From Nitrospira sp. (GTDB lineage: Bacteria; Nitrospirota; Nitrospiria; Nitrospirales; Nitrospiraceae), in NCBI GenBank assembly GCA_024998565.1, contig JACOEM010000002.1, positions 1 through 64,000 on the forward strand: a DNA stretch of 64,000 nucleotides, in the 5' to 3' direction. Made by a program: the position numbers and the translations under genes. The notes under the pieces were generated by a model. That model ran no database searches, was not told where the DNA came from, and worked only from the letters and a program-made list of their open reading frames with translations. Shown piece after piece: positions 16,012-23,824 of the stretch (position 1 is the first letter of the stretch; each line of letters opens with the position of its first letter).

Positions 16012-17007
16012 ATGGCAGCACAAAGAGGGCGACGTGCCAAAGCCTATAGTCAGGCCGACCGGATTGCTCGCATGCTGCGCGCACTGGCCAGCCGATCAAT
16101 GACGGTGAAGGATCTGACCGAAGCCTTCGATGTGACGAAGCGGCAGGTCTATCGCGATCTGGGGCAAATCCAAGAACAAGGGCATCCGCTGGAGCAATCG
16201 GACGGGGAGGGCGAAAAGACCTGGTGTCTGCCGCCTGGCTATAAGGGGCTCCCGCCGATTACGGTATCTCCCTATGAACTCATGGCGCTGCATTTTGCCA
16301 AGCGCCATCTCGACTATTTGACGGGCACACCGTTTGTCGAGGATCTGGACAGTCTCATCAAGAAAGTCGAGGGCGGGTTGCCTCACAAGGTATTCAATCA
16401 CCTGGCGCGCATCAATCAGGTGTTTCTGCCTCGTTCCGGACCGGTGCGCGACTATGCGGGACAGAAGGTTCTGCTCAAGCAACTCCAGAAAGCGTTACTC
16501 CTGCAGTGCACCGTCGTCCTCCAGCATCGCAGGCCGGAATACGAGGAGCCGGCGGAACATCGTGTCGATCCCTATCTGCTGTTGCTGTACCAGTTTGGCT
16601 TGTATCTGGTCGGCTATTCGCACCGGGCTGAGGCCTTGCGCATATTCGCGGTGGAGCGGATAGTCTCGGCTGAAGTTCTTGAAGAGCGGTTCAGTCTACC
16701 CGAAGAATTTCAAGTGGAACAGGTCTATGACAACCTCTTTGGCTTGGTCGAGGAGCCGGTTCAAACCGTCCGCATCCAGTTCGCTCCGGATGTCGCCTAT
16801 CTGGTGAAGGAGCGCCGCTGGCACCCGAGTCAGCAGAACGAGATTCAGGAAGACGGCTCCGTGATCGCCACCCTTACTGTGGGCGGAATGGATGAACTTA
16901 CCTCTTGGGTTCTCTCGTGGGGGCCGGCGGCGAGAGTCCTGGAACCTCAAGCTCTTGTTGAAGCTGTCACGTCTCACCTGGCTCGTGCCTTAGAGCGCTA
17001 TCGCTAA
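16012..17007 (+). CDS. WYL-domain transcriptional regulator
   Basis: A 331-residue protein with an N-terminal winged helix-turn-helix (RIARMLRALASRSMTVKDLTEAFDVTKRQVYRDLGQIQEQG, about residues 14-60) and a WYL domain (VDPYLLLLYQFGLYLVGYSHRAEALRIFAVERIVSAEV), then a WCX-type C-terminus. Such regulators bind ligands such as nucleic acids and often sit at the edge of phage-defence islands as repressors. ATG 16012 has an AAAGGGGGA site; GTG 15988 is an alternative. It stands directly upstream of the island with the repeated promoter elements, so it is the obvious candidate regulator for them (inference). Confidence 0.88.
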   Translation: MAAQRGRRAKAYSQADRIARMLRALASRSMTVKDLTEAFDVTKRQVYRDLGQIQEQGHPLEQSDGEGEKTWCLPPGYKGLPPITVSPYELMALHFAKRHLDYLTGTPFVEDLDSLIKKVEGGLPHKVFNHLARINQVFLPRSGPVRDYAGQKVLLKQLQKALLLQCTVVLQHRRPEYEEPAEHRVDPYLLLLYQFGLYLVGYSHRAEALRIFAVERIVSAEVLEERFSLPEEFQVEQVYDNLFGLVEEPVQTVRIQFAPDVAYLVKERRWHPSQQNEIQEDGSVIATLTVGGMDELTSWVLSWGPAARVLEPQALVEAVTSHLARALERYR

Positions 17008-17155
17008 GACCATCTAAGAAAAGAAGGCGGACGGGGCGCAGTCAGGCCGTCCTTCTTGCTCGCAGAACGCGCACGATGAAACTGTGCTCGTCCGATGCGC
17101 GCAGTGAAGGACGGCCCGACCACGCCCTTGCATTGGAAAGTATAAGCAATGGGAG

Positions 17156-17196
17156 TGTGACATTCTCTGTCACGCGTGCATGGTAGCGTCCTCTCG
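17156..17196 (+). promoter_or_regulatory. Shared promoter/operator element, copy A
   Basis: TGTGAC-N6-TGTCAC followed exactly 9 bases later by GTAGCGT, a -10-like box. The element starts 63 bases before the first DnaG-like gene. Three other copies at 19964, 20671 and 21122 keep the same geometry downstream of TGTCAC. Confidence 0.65.
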
Positions 17197-17218
17197 TCAA
17201 TTTTCTGAGAGGACTGTT

Positions 17219-18490
17219 ATGCTGACGAGACGGAATCTCTTCAAGTTCGCCGCGACATTTGGGCTGGGCGCGTTCGTGCCACGGTTTGACCGGTCCACCC
17301 ATCGTGTAGCAATGGAGTCGCGGCAGGGCGGAAACCCGTCCTCGGATCGTTTCGTCTCACGGTGCCAAAGTTCGCTCCTGGAGAGGGAATGGTTTGAGAA
17401 CCTCAAGGATGACTTGGACTGTGTGGAGGTCGTTGCGTACGTGGCTTCGGCGGCCAACATGCCCGGTTCAGCCGAGGTCAATCTGATCCGGGGCAGCTCC
17501 CACTGCCCATTCTGCGGCGAGGCAGGTTTTCGCGTCGGGCCGGAGTCTTTTCGCTGTATGTGGTGCGAGGCCGAGGGGTCTGCGATTGAGTGCTATGCGA
17601 GGGCTGAAGGAATGCCGCATGAGGTGGCGGCGGTACGTCTTGATGCACTGTTGAAAGCGGGGGTGCTTAAGGGGCGTCGCCTTGAGAGTGAACACGCGCA
17701 CAGGATGTTGGAGGAAGCGGCGCGCTTCTACCATGAACTGCTCTGTGCAAGACCGGAAGGGGCGATGGCCAGACAATGTTTGGCTGAACAGGGGCTGACG
17801 CAGTCCACGATTAAGCGGTTTCGGCTCGGCTATGCGCCGCCCGAGCCGGACGATCTCTTGAGCCGTCATTTAGTCGGTGTCGGGTATGTCATCCCCAAAC
17901 TCCTGCAAACGGTTCATGTGAACGAAGAGGGCGAGCAGAAGTTGATCGATCGATATGGTGGCGGCAACCTGCTCATCCCGATCTGCGACTCGGCTGGGCG
18001 CAGCTGGGGATTCATGAAGAAGAAGCTTCTGCCGCAACACAACTCTCTGCAGGCGGGATGGGCGCAGGACACATTATCCGTTTCGGAGCGGCGGCTACGC
18101 AGGCTGATCTTTCCCCATCCCGCCTGGCCGGAGGATTTCAACCGCCACCAGAGGTTGTTGATTGCGGAGACGCCATGGGAGGTCGTCGCGTTGCACAATG
18201 CCGGCATCGAAAATGTTGTGTACCTGTTCGACAGCGCGACAGATCCCGTTCGGCTACGGACGCTGCTGTCGTTCGGCCAAGGCTTCCTGTGTTCCCATGA
18301 TCCCAAAGGCTACAGATCGGTGACAGCGTTTCGCTTCGTTGAAAGACTGGAACGTGAGGCGCGGCAACTCAGCGTCATGTCCCTGCCGTCCAAGGGCGGG
18401 CTCATGAAACTGCTGCAGTCTGGCGGCAGCCAAGCGGTGGGCGAAGCTATGAGTCAGGCGATCCCGTTTCATCAGTGGCTGGGGGCATGA
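17219..18490 (+). CDS. DnaG/CHC2 zinc-finger primase-like protein with twin-arginine leader, copy 1
   Basis: A 423-residue protein of an unfamiliar layout. The N-terminus MLTRRNLFKFAATFGLGAF looks like a Tat signal or anchor. Residues 61-130 match the DnaG zinc-binding domain (DDLDCVEVVAYV, then C96/C99 and C113/C116 in CPFCG and CMWCEAEG). Residues 160-270 follow the N-terminal part of the primase core (GYAPPEPDDLL, IPICDSAGRSWGF). LLIAETPWEVVALHNAGIEN at 313-332 resembles a Toprim strand with the Glu kept, but the DxD pair is not clear. It may be a DNA-binding remnant rather than an active primase. GAGAGGA precedes ATG 17219. An exported primase-like protein is hard to explain; the leader might instead tether it to the membrane. 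Confidence 0.7.
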   Translation: MLTRRNLFKFAATFGLGAFVPRFDRSTHRVAMESRQGGNPSSDRFVSRCQSSLLEREWFENLKDDLDCVEVVAYVASAANMPGSAEVNLIRGSSHCPFCGEAGFRVGPESFRCMWCEAEGSAIECYARAEGMPHEVAAVRLDALLKAGVLKGRRLESEHAHRMLEEAARFYHELLCARPEGAMARQCLAEQGLTQSTIKRFRLGYAPPEPDDLLSRHLVGVGYVIPKLLQTVHVNEEGEQKLIDRYGGGNLLIPICDSAGRSWGFMKKKLLPQHNSLQAGWAQDTLSVSERRLRRLIFPHPAWPEDFNRHQRLLIAETPWEVVALHNAGIENVVYLFDSATDPVRLRTLLSFGQGFLCSHDPKGYRSVTAFRFVERLEREARQLSVMSLPSKGGLMKLLQSGGSQAVGEAMSQAIPFHQWLGA

Positions 18491-18511
18491 CGCCCGAGAA
18501 GGAGGCTCGTT

Positions 18512-18751
18512 ATGGAATGGCTGTTGCCGCTCATTTTGCAGTTCGTGATTCCCGCTGATTCACTCATGCAAGTCACCCTGAACAAGTCCCTGGCGCAAGT
18601 CATTCAGGAACAGATCAGTTGCCGCAAGGAGTTCGACGAGGCGCAGCAGGAGTTTGAGCAAGCCAACAATATCGATGATGTTCTGATGCGCTTAAACGAC
18701 GTGGACAAAATACGCAGGCAAGTGCTACTACGTTGCGGCGTGCGGCCGTGA
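18512..18751 (+). CDS. Small protein with hydrophobic N-terminus and helical tail
   Basis: A 79-residue protein behind AAGGAGG, 21 bases after the DnaG-like gene and surely co-transcribed with it. Residues 1-20 are hydrophobic (MEWLLPLILQFVIPADSLMQ) and could sit in the membrane; the rest is a charged amphipathic helix (CRKEFDEAQQEFEQANNIDD) that could form a coiled coil. No known family. It may be a partner of the DnaG-like protein. Confidence 0.6.
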   Translation: MEWLLPLILQFVIPADSLMQVTLNKSLAQVIQEQISCRKEFDEAQQEFEQANNIDDVLMRLNDVDKIRRQVLLRCGVRP

Positions 18752-18814
18752 GAGCTGTATAGTCAGCACTGAGAGAGTTCGAAGTCGTGCAATGGTTAAT
18801 TATGGAGGCACCTT

Positions 18815-19765
18815 ATGGGTAATGATTCTGGGAGGAAGGCATTTGCTTTTAGGCTTGGCCATAGGCTTATCAGTTCCTTGAAGAACGACATCTTAGGTTT
18901 GGGCTGGTGCAGGGCCGAGCATCTGGATAAGGAAAAAGATTGGCAAAAATTTAAGGAGATTGTCAGAGCTGCTTATCCTGAGGAGTACAGCGTTGGAGAA
19001 AGAGCTTTGGGGAATGCCGCGGGAAGTCTTTGGAGGTTTATTTATGGCATGAAAGTGGAAGACTACGTCATAGTGCCTTCTGACGAAGGATTTTATGTTG
19101 CTGAGGTTAAAGGAGACCCTTTCTATGATGCCGCAGGATGTGATGATGATTTTGCATGGCGGCGCAGGGTGAAATGGCTGACCAAAGTCCCAGTATCTCG
19201 CACCTTCGCAAGCAATGCACTTCAGATGCGTCTTAAAGCCAGGCAAACTTGCGTAGACGCCACTGATTTGATTTCAGATATTGAAGAAGCCTTAAAGCGA
19301 GAGAAGCCTATCAATTTTACTCAGACTGTCATCGAGAGCTCATATGAGCCAGTGGCGAAGGCGTTGCAAACGGCCATTAATAATTATGGATTGGAGGACA
19401 TAGTAAAGCGGCTTGCAATGGCAGGTGGCGCACGGGCCGATATCCAACCAAAACAGTCCAGACTGCCTGGAGATGTCGACGTTGTCGCGTCCTACAATTT
19501 GAGCATTGGGTGGAATCAAGAGTCGGTCGTTAAAGTGGCTTACCAAGCGAAACAGCATGAAGGGATATCCGATGAGTATGGTGTAAAACAGATAATCGAT
19601 CGGATGCAATCAGACCCCTCATTTGTTCGAGGCTGTTTTATTACCACAGCTCCCACTATTACTGATGAAGCCAGAAAACTAGCGGACAAACATAACATTA
19701 TCGTTATGACGCAAAAAGATTTAGTTGAGTGGGTTATGATGGTTGGGTTAGGTGCTTTACGGTAA
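18815..19765 (+). CDS. Mrr-type restriction endonuclease (COG4127-like)
   Basis: A 316-residue protein. The C-terminal Mrr catalytic domain shows the PD-(D/E)xK variant: GDVDVV with D222 and YQAKQHEG with Q244 and K246, followed by FITTAPTITDEARKLADKHNIIVMTQKDLVEWV. The N-terminal domain (IYGMKVEDYVIVPSDEGFYVAEVKGD) is like that of predicted Mrr-superfamily restriction proteins. It likely cuts modified foreign DNA. The gene is visibly richer in A and T than its neighbours, with AT-ending codons, a sign of recent transfer. GGAGG stands before ATG 18815. No methyltransferase lies nearby, which fits a type IV enzyme. Confidence 0.8.
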   Translation: MGNDSGRKAFAFRLGHRLISSLKNDILGLGWCRAEHLDKEKDWQKFKEIVRAAYPEEYSVGERALGNAAGSLWRFIYGMKVEDYVIVPSDEGFYVAEVKGDPFYDAAGCDDDFAWRRRVKWLTKVPVSRTFASNALQMRLKARQTCVDATDLISDIEEALKREKPINFTQTVIESSYEPVAKALQTAINNYGLEDIVKRLAMAGGARADIQPKQSRLPGDVDVVASYNLSIGWNQESVVKVAYQAKQHEGISDEYGVKQIIDRMQSDPSFVRGCFITTAPTITDEARKLADKHNIIVMTQKDLVEWVMMVGLGALR

Positions 19766-19963
19766 GGCCGCCAGCTGTTGTGGATGTTTGGGACAATGGT
19801 TTCTGATTCATTGAGCAATCAATCCTAAGTTGGTTTTATTTAATGCCGATCTGAAATCTCTGTCTCTGGGGTTTGAATTTGGAGTCTATCCAATATTGGG
19901 CTCTCCGAGTCGAGTGCACCGCGTGCCTGACAGTAATGGTGTCGCAGGATTGTTCTGTATAGC

Positions 19964-20003
19964 CGCGACTTCCTTGTCACGGTCCCATAGTACGCTCCCC
20001 TCG
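19964..20003 (+). promoter_or_regulatory. Shared promoter/operator element, copy B
   Basis: CGCGAC-N5-TGTCAC, weaker left arm, then GTACGCT after 9 bases and CCCTCG at the end. It precedes the decayed DnaG-like copy. The stretch 19766-19963 holds nothing else I can identify. Confidence 0.55.
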
Positions 20004-20029
20004 TTCATTTCAACCGAAGGAGGGGAGCC

Positions 20030-20545
20030 ATCCTTACCAGGCGCATGCTATTCGAAACGTTGTCGGCAATGGGGGCCGGTTCGCTATTACCCTCTGTCGG
20101 CGAAAGCGGGATTGCGCGATTAAGTGATATTGGTGTGGCTCTGTCCTTTGCCAACTCTGTACGACCGCGAGATACTCCAGCCACGCTCCCTGAACAGGCG
20201 TTCGATGTGCCGGCGATCGAATCGTGGGGAAATTTTCTGGACGATCTCGATGCTGTCGAGCTGATCGGGCACTACACTTCGATCAGGACTGCCGGTGATG
20301 AATCTCGAGATAGCCGGGGGCTTTGTCCGTTCTGCCGACAGGGAGCTGATTCGCTCCTGGTCGATGGGCGTGACGATTCTTATTTCTGCACCGACTGCCT
20401 CGCCGGCGGTCATGCCTTGGATTTTCATGCGCACATAGAGGGTTCCAGAGACCAGAAAAGGTACCGGGAGTTTTTTCTTTGGTTGTCATACAGCGGTTAC
20501 AGTCGTAACCAACTCCTTCAGCCCACAATACGTGACCGTGAATGA
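20030..20545 (+). pseudogene. Decayed DnaG/CHC2-like protein, copy 2 (start lost, truncated)
   Basis: The reading frame aligns from its first codon with copy 3: the leader LTRRMLFETLSAMGAGSLLP, then WGNFLDDLDAVELIGHY and the zinc pairs CPFCRQ and CTDCLAGGHALDF. Where copies 1 and 3 have ATG, this copy has ATC at 20030, correctly spaced behind AGGAGG. The next ATG is at 20045. Homology breaks right after the zinc domain (near 20437) and unrelated codons run to the stop at 20545. The core and Toprim-like parts are gone. It could still yield a stand-alone zinc-finger protein, but decay is more likely. Confidence 0.7.
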
Positions 20546-20836
20546 ATCCCTGAGTTTCTGAAAGGTCTGTGCCACCTGCACCACGACTCAGATCTCGGCC
20601 ATGGGATGCTGATGGATGAAGGCCTTGAAGGGGACCAAATGCAACCGTACAGTGAGAATCCTTGCTGCGCTGTGACCTTTTCTGTCACATCCCCGTGGTA
20701 GGCTTTCCTCGATCATTCTGAATCTCTATCCGCTACAACAAAACGGGGACGGTCCTCGATGCGCGTGGCCCGGGGGCTCGCCTTCCGAGACGATCGATTC
20801 TCACGAGTGCACAACACGTTGATAGGAGGCATTTCG
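20546..20836. other. Intergenic stretch with remnant sequence and element C
   Basis: No gene is supported. Bases 20546-20640 may be a scrap of another gene in reverse (PFKAFIHQHPMAEI before a stop) but I cannot place it. The second half holds promoter element C and the leader of the small gene at 20837. Confidence 0.4.
20671..20711 (+). promoter_or_regulatory. Shared promoter/operator element, copy C
   Basis: TGTGAC-N6-TGTCAC, then GTAGGCT after 9 bases and TTTCCTCG. It lies 126 bases before the small acidic gene at 20837 and has no DnaG-like gene behind it. Confidence 0.65.
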
Positions 20837-21067
20837 ATGAGCAGCTATATGTATACCAACTGGCGAGGCAAGCAATTTGTCATTGACGAGAGTTTCATCG
20901 ACGATATGAAGAAGCGGATTTCCATGGACGATGGGTCTGATCCGAACGAGTTTGTCGATCTCACGCCGGAAGAATTGATGGAAATGATTCCAGCAATGGA
21001 GCGTTTTGAACGATGCCGGCAATTGGAAGAACTGTGGGATGGCCCGGTAAGCAAGGCCGGTGAGTGA
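20837..21067 (+). CDS. Small acidic protein, 76 residues
   Basis: Starts at ATG 20837 behind a perfect AGGAGG. The protein is acidic and helical (FIDDMKKRISMDDGSDPNEFVDLTPEELMEMIPAMERFERC), has no membrane segment and shows no known domain. It is read from promoter element C and so is probably co-regulated with the DnaG-like genes on both sides. It might be a DNA mimic or a partner protein, but this is only a guess from its charge. Confidence 0.6.
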   Translation: MSSYMYTNWRGKQFVIDESFIDDMKKRISMDDGSDPNEFVDLTPEELMEMIPAMERFERCRQLEELWDGPVSKAGE

Positions 21068-21121
21068 TTCGTTCGTCGAACGGACTGCGTCAGATAAAAT
21101 ATAGAGTTCTCCCCGTCCTCC

Positions 21122-21162
21122 TGTGACCTTCTCTGTCACGCCCTCGTCGTAAGCTTTCCCTT
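21122..21162 (+). promoter_or_regulatory. Shared promoter/operator element, copy D
   Basis: TGTGAC-N6-TGTCAC, then GTAAGCT after 9 bases and TTTCCC. It lies 86 bases before ATG 21208 of DnaG-like copy 3. Confidence 0.65.
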
Positions 21163-21207
21163 ATTCGGAATCAAAGATCGTTCACTGCAATCGCAGGAGG
21201 GAAAGTT

Positions 21208-22515
21208 ATGTTCACGAGGAGGATGTTCTTCAAAATCTTGGCGACGGTTGGAGGCGGCTCTCTCTTCCCATCTCCCGGCCAGGCTGTCGCCGAACAATGG
21301 CTCCGCGTCAATGCCGCTTCCAGCACCGGCCACTGGGCAAGGCCTGGTGATACTTACTTGGAAGTTCCTGCCCAGGCGTTTGGTGTTACGACTACCGAAC
21401 AGTGGGAAAATTTGCTGGACGATCTCGATGCTGTCGAGCTGATCGGACGCTACATTCCGCTTAAGCCGACTTCTGATGACGTCAGCCGTCTTACCGGCCG
21501 CTGTCCGTTTTGCCGGCATGGTGCTGATTCGCTTCTGGTCGATGGGCGTGACGATTCTTATTTCTGCACCGAGTGCCTTGCCGGCGGCCATGTCTTGGAT
21601 TTCTATGCGCGCATGGAGGGGCTCAATTTGTCGGAGTCGGTGTGTTCCGTGGGGATGCTCATGGCTTCGGGTGAGTTGCAGGGGAAGCGACCGAGGCTGA
21701 AACGATTCCATTGCATCATCGAGGCGATCGCCCGCTTTGCTCATGAGTCGCTGATTTGCAGCCGGGAAGGAGCATCGGCTCGCAGCTGGTTGAGTCAGGA
21801 GGGCGTCGCGGCTGCAATGACAGAAAAGTTCCTCCTTGGATTGATGTCGTATGCGCTGAGCGAGCAACTCTTGGGTCGGTTGCGTGCCCTAGGGTTCACG
21901 CCTGACGAACTAGAGCAGGCCGGTATCGATGGATGGATGTCTTGCTTGGGAGATCGATTCAAGGCCGGCGAGTTCGATAGTACTCTTCTCCTGCCGGTGC
22001 GCGATCGCGACGGCAACTGTTGCGGCTTTTTTGAGCAGTCGCTTAGTCCTGAGGCAACTCTCACCTGGTCATCACATGTTTTTCCATATGGATACCAACT
22101 GCTCGCACCTCATCGATCCAATCGACTGGTCTATTCCGCGACCAATGGGCAGGCAGTTCCTTCATCGGTTGTTCTGGTTGAACGTCCTTGGGACGTGGTG
22201 CTGCTTGCTCAGGAAGGACTGCAACAGGCTGTCTATGTGAGTCCTCTTGACCTCCACGAGTATCACGACCGGTTCAACCAATTTCTGCTACATGTCCAAC
22301 GGGCCGTGTGGCCTATCTATTCATCCGATCTGAGCGTGGAGTTCGTGCGGAATCTTTGCAGATTGTCTCCTCATGCGTTGGAACGGCTGGCGTTTCTGCT
22401 TTTGCCTGAGGGACTACGGTTTCCCGAGTGGCTCGGCCATCACGGCTTGGTCGTTGGGGAGGCTCGATTCGACGATGCATTGTCGGCAACCGAGTTGCTC
22501 GGGCTCTGCGGCTGA
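21208..22515 (+). CDS. DnaG/CHC2 zinc-finger primase-like protein with twin-arginine leader, copy 3
   Basis: A 435-residue protein. The leader MFTRRMFFKILATVGGGSLF ends in an AVA cleavage-like site near residue 28, so this is a good Tat signal. The DnaG zinc domain follows (DDLDAVELIGRYIPLK; C99, C102, C120, C123). The middle matches the primase core loosely (LLLPVRDRDGNCCGFF), and VVLVERPWDVVLLAQEGL stands where Toprim would begin; the later acidic pair is lost. It is related to copy 1 over its full length but is clearly diverged, so the duplication is old. AGGAGG lies upstream of ATG 21208. Confidence 0.7.
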   Translation: MFTRRMFFKILATVGGGSLFPSPGQAVAEQWLRVNAASSTGHWARPGDTYLEVPAQAFGVTTTEQWENLLDDLDAVELIGRYIPLKPTSDDVSRLTGRCPFCRHGADSLLVDGRDDSYFCTECLAGGHVLDFYARMEGLNLSESVCSVGMLMASGELQGKRPRLKRFHCIIEAIARFAHESLICSREGASARSWLSQEGVAAAMTEKFLLGLMSYALSEQLLGRLRALGFTPDELEQAGIDGWMSCLGDRFKAGEFDSTLLLPVRDRDGNCCGFFEQSLSPEATLTWSSHVFPYGYQLLAPHRSNRLVYSATNGQAVPSSVVLVERPWDVVLLAQEGLQQAVYVSPLDLHEYHDRFNQFLLHVQRAVWPIYSSDLSVEFVRNLCRLSPHALERLAFLLLPEGLRFPEWLGHHGLVVGEARFDDALSATELLGLCG

Positions 22516-22539
22516 TGTTTAGGGAATGCCCGGCCCGGT

Positions 22540-22953
22540 CTACCGACAAGCCTTCACGATCGTCGAGGAGAAGGCACGGAAGTCATCCAGATGTTTCGTG
22601 ATGATTGTGAGGACGATGTCGAGATTGAGGCGGGTGTATTCGCGCAGGGCCACGTTGCGGAAGCCGACCATATGCTGCATGCGGGCCGCCAGCTCGGCCG
22701 GAAGGATGCCGGCTGTCTGTAACAGCGCAAATGCGCCGCGACTTTCTTGGGGAAGACCGAGTCGTCGCTGGCTGATCACATACATGGCGAGATCGATTGC
22801 GGTCTCGCAGGCTCGCTGCAGGTTGAGGACGATGGCGTCTTGTTTGGTTTGATTCGCGGCCAGGTTTTGCCGGTCTCCCGTAAATTCCTCGGTGATGCGG
22901 TGCAGGCACCGTTCGATGCTCGCGGCCTTGTTCAGCACCACGTCGTCAGCTAT
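22540..22953 (-). pseudogene. hepT: Decayed HepT-like toxin
   Basis: Related throughout to the intact HepT at 26538-26951. Two key changes show loss of function. The start codon equivalent is ATA (22953-22951) instead of ATG. The RNase motif RNVAVHEY of the intact copy reads RNVALREY here, so the catalytic His of RX4HXY is Arg. A GTG at 22941 could still start a shorter product. The remaining frame is open, so decay is recent or the product is kept as an inactive protein. Confidence 0.75.
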
Positions 22954-23038
22954 AGATCAGCCCGTGCGTTTTGATGTCTCTGAGCATCTCCCGCCGTTCG
23001 TCGTTCAGGCAGGCATAATCTGAGTAGGCGTACATTTC
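22946..23038 (-). pseudogene. mntA: C-terminal remnant of MntA antitoxin
   Basis: About 30 codons (EMYAYSDYACLNDERREMLRDIK, then ending GLIYS and a stop) match the end of the intact MntA at 26944-27339. The nucleotidyltransferase domain with its GSX10DXD motif is missing. The overlap with the hepT start region is the same as in the intact pair. Confidence 0.75.
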
Positions 23039-23066
23039 CAACCACCACCCCTTGCCGAAGAATTTG

Positions 23067-23093
23067 GTAACATGTTACGAGAACATGTGGTAA
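23067..23093 (+). promoter_or_regulatory. Palindromic operator before mazEF
   Basis: GTAACATGTTAC is a perfect 12-bp palindrome; a second ACATGT follows 13 bases later (23083-23088). It lies 36 bases before the antitoxin start and fits autorepression by the toxin-antitoxin complex. Confidence 0.55.
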
Positions 23094-23128
23094 TTTGAGA
23101 CCAGTAAACAGTGGAAAGAGAAAATCCT

Positions 23129-23350
23129 ATGTCCTCCGAGACACACCTGACCCCGAAAGAAAAGCAGAGCCGTTACCGAAGCCGGTTGCGCCGAAAGGGT
23201 TTGCGGCCGGTGCAGATATGGGTTCCGGACACCCGTGCTGCCGGGTTTGCAACTGAATGTCGTAGGCAGGCGCGCCTTGCGGCACGGTCCGCGCAGGAAA
23301 GGCCTGTTCTTGACTTCATCTCAGAGATCGCTGATTGGGACAATGGATGA
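23129..23350 (+). CDS. MazE-family antitoxin (DUF3018 type)
   Basis: A 73-residue protein with the DUF3018 signature RLRRKGLRPVQIWVPDTRAAGFATECRRQARL. This antitoxin type pairs with MazF/PemK toxins. The basic N-terminal half binds DNA and the C-terminal part (RPVLDFISEIADWDN) should wrap the toxin. ATG 23129 is preceded by GGAAAGAG; GTG 23111 is an alternative. Its stop overlaps the toxin start (ATGA). Confidence 0.88.
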   Translation: MSSETHLTPKEKQSRYRSRLRRKGLRPVQIWVPDTRAAGFATECRRQARLAARSAQERPVLDFISEIADWDNG

Positions 23351-23673
23351 AGCGCGGCGATCTTGTTGCGGTCGCTGCCAAGGGCCACTATAGCGGAAAA
23401 CCGCGGCCTGCCCTTGTCCTGCAATCCAATCTCTTCTCTGCGCTTGGGAGCGTGACGATCTGCCTCCTGACGACCGAATTTCTTGATGCGCCGCTGTTTC
23501 GCCTTGCCGTTGAGCCTTCGCCTAAAAATGGCCTGAAGCAGCCCTCGCAGATTATGATCGATAAGATCGTGACCGTTCCGCATGACGCAATTGGTGCCCG
23601 GATCGGCTCGCTCGATCATGAAGCGATGGCCCGCGTCGATCGCTCCCTGGCCGTATTTCTCGGGATCGTCTAA
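23347..23673 (+). CDS. MazF/PemK-family mRNA interferase toxin
   Basis: A 108-residue toxin: MKRGDLVAVAAKGHYSGKPRPALVLQS, then VTICLLTT and QIMIDKIVTVPHDAIGARIGSLD, the usual MazF beta-barrel pattern, ending in ARVDRSLAVFLGI. The enzyme cuts mRNA at short sequence sites. ATG 23347 overlaps the antitoxin stop by four bases. The pair sits in the accessory island beside decayed hepT/mntA and looks intact. Confidence 0.9.
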   Translation: MKRGDLVAVAAKGHYSGKPRPALVLQSNLFSALGSVTICLLTTEFLDAPLFRLAVEPSPKNGLKQPSQIMIDKIVTVPHDAIGARIGSLDHEAMARVDRSLAVFLGIV

Positions 23674-23824
23674 CCTTCGCTTCCCAACTGGTGGTTGCCG
23701 GTCTTGAAGGCCTCGCTGCTTGGTGTGCTTTCAGACAGGACGATTCCACCGCCTGCGGACTCTTCACACTGTCTGGGGTCAGCGAACTTCTTGAAGATCA
23801 AGTAGGCTGACTGACTGAATCACG

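Noticed and set aside
17156-17173. CRP-type site TGTGA-N6-TCACA
   Set aside because: The spacing is wrong: TGTGA and TCAC are nine bases apart, and the four elements share a different geometry.
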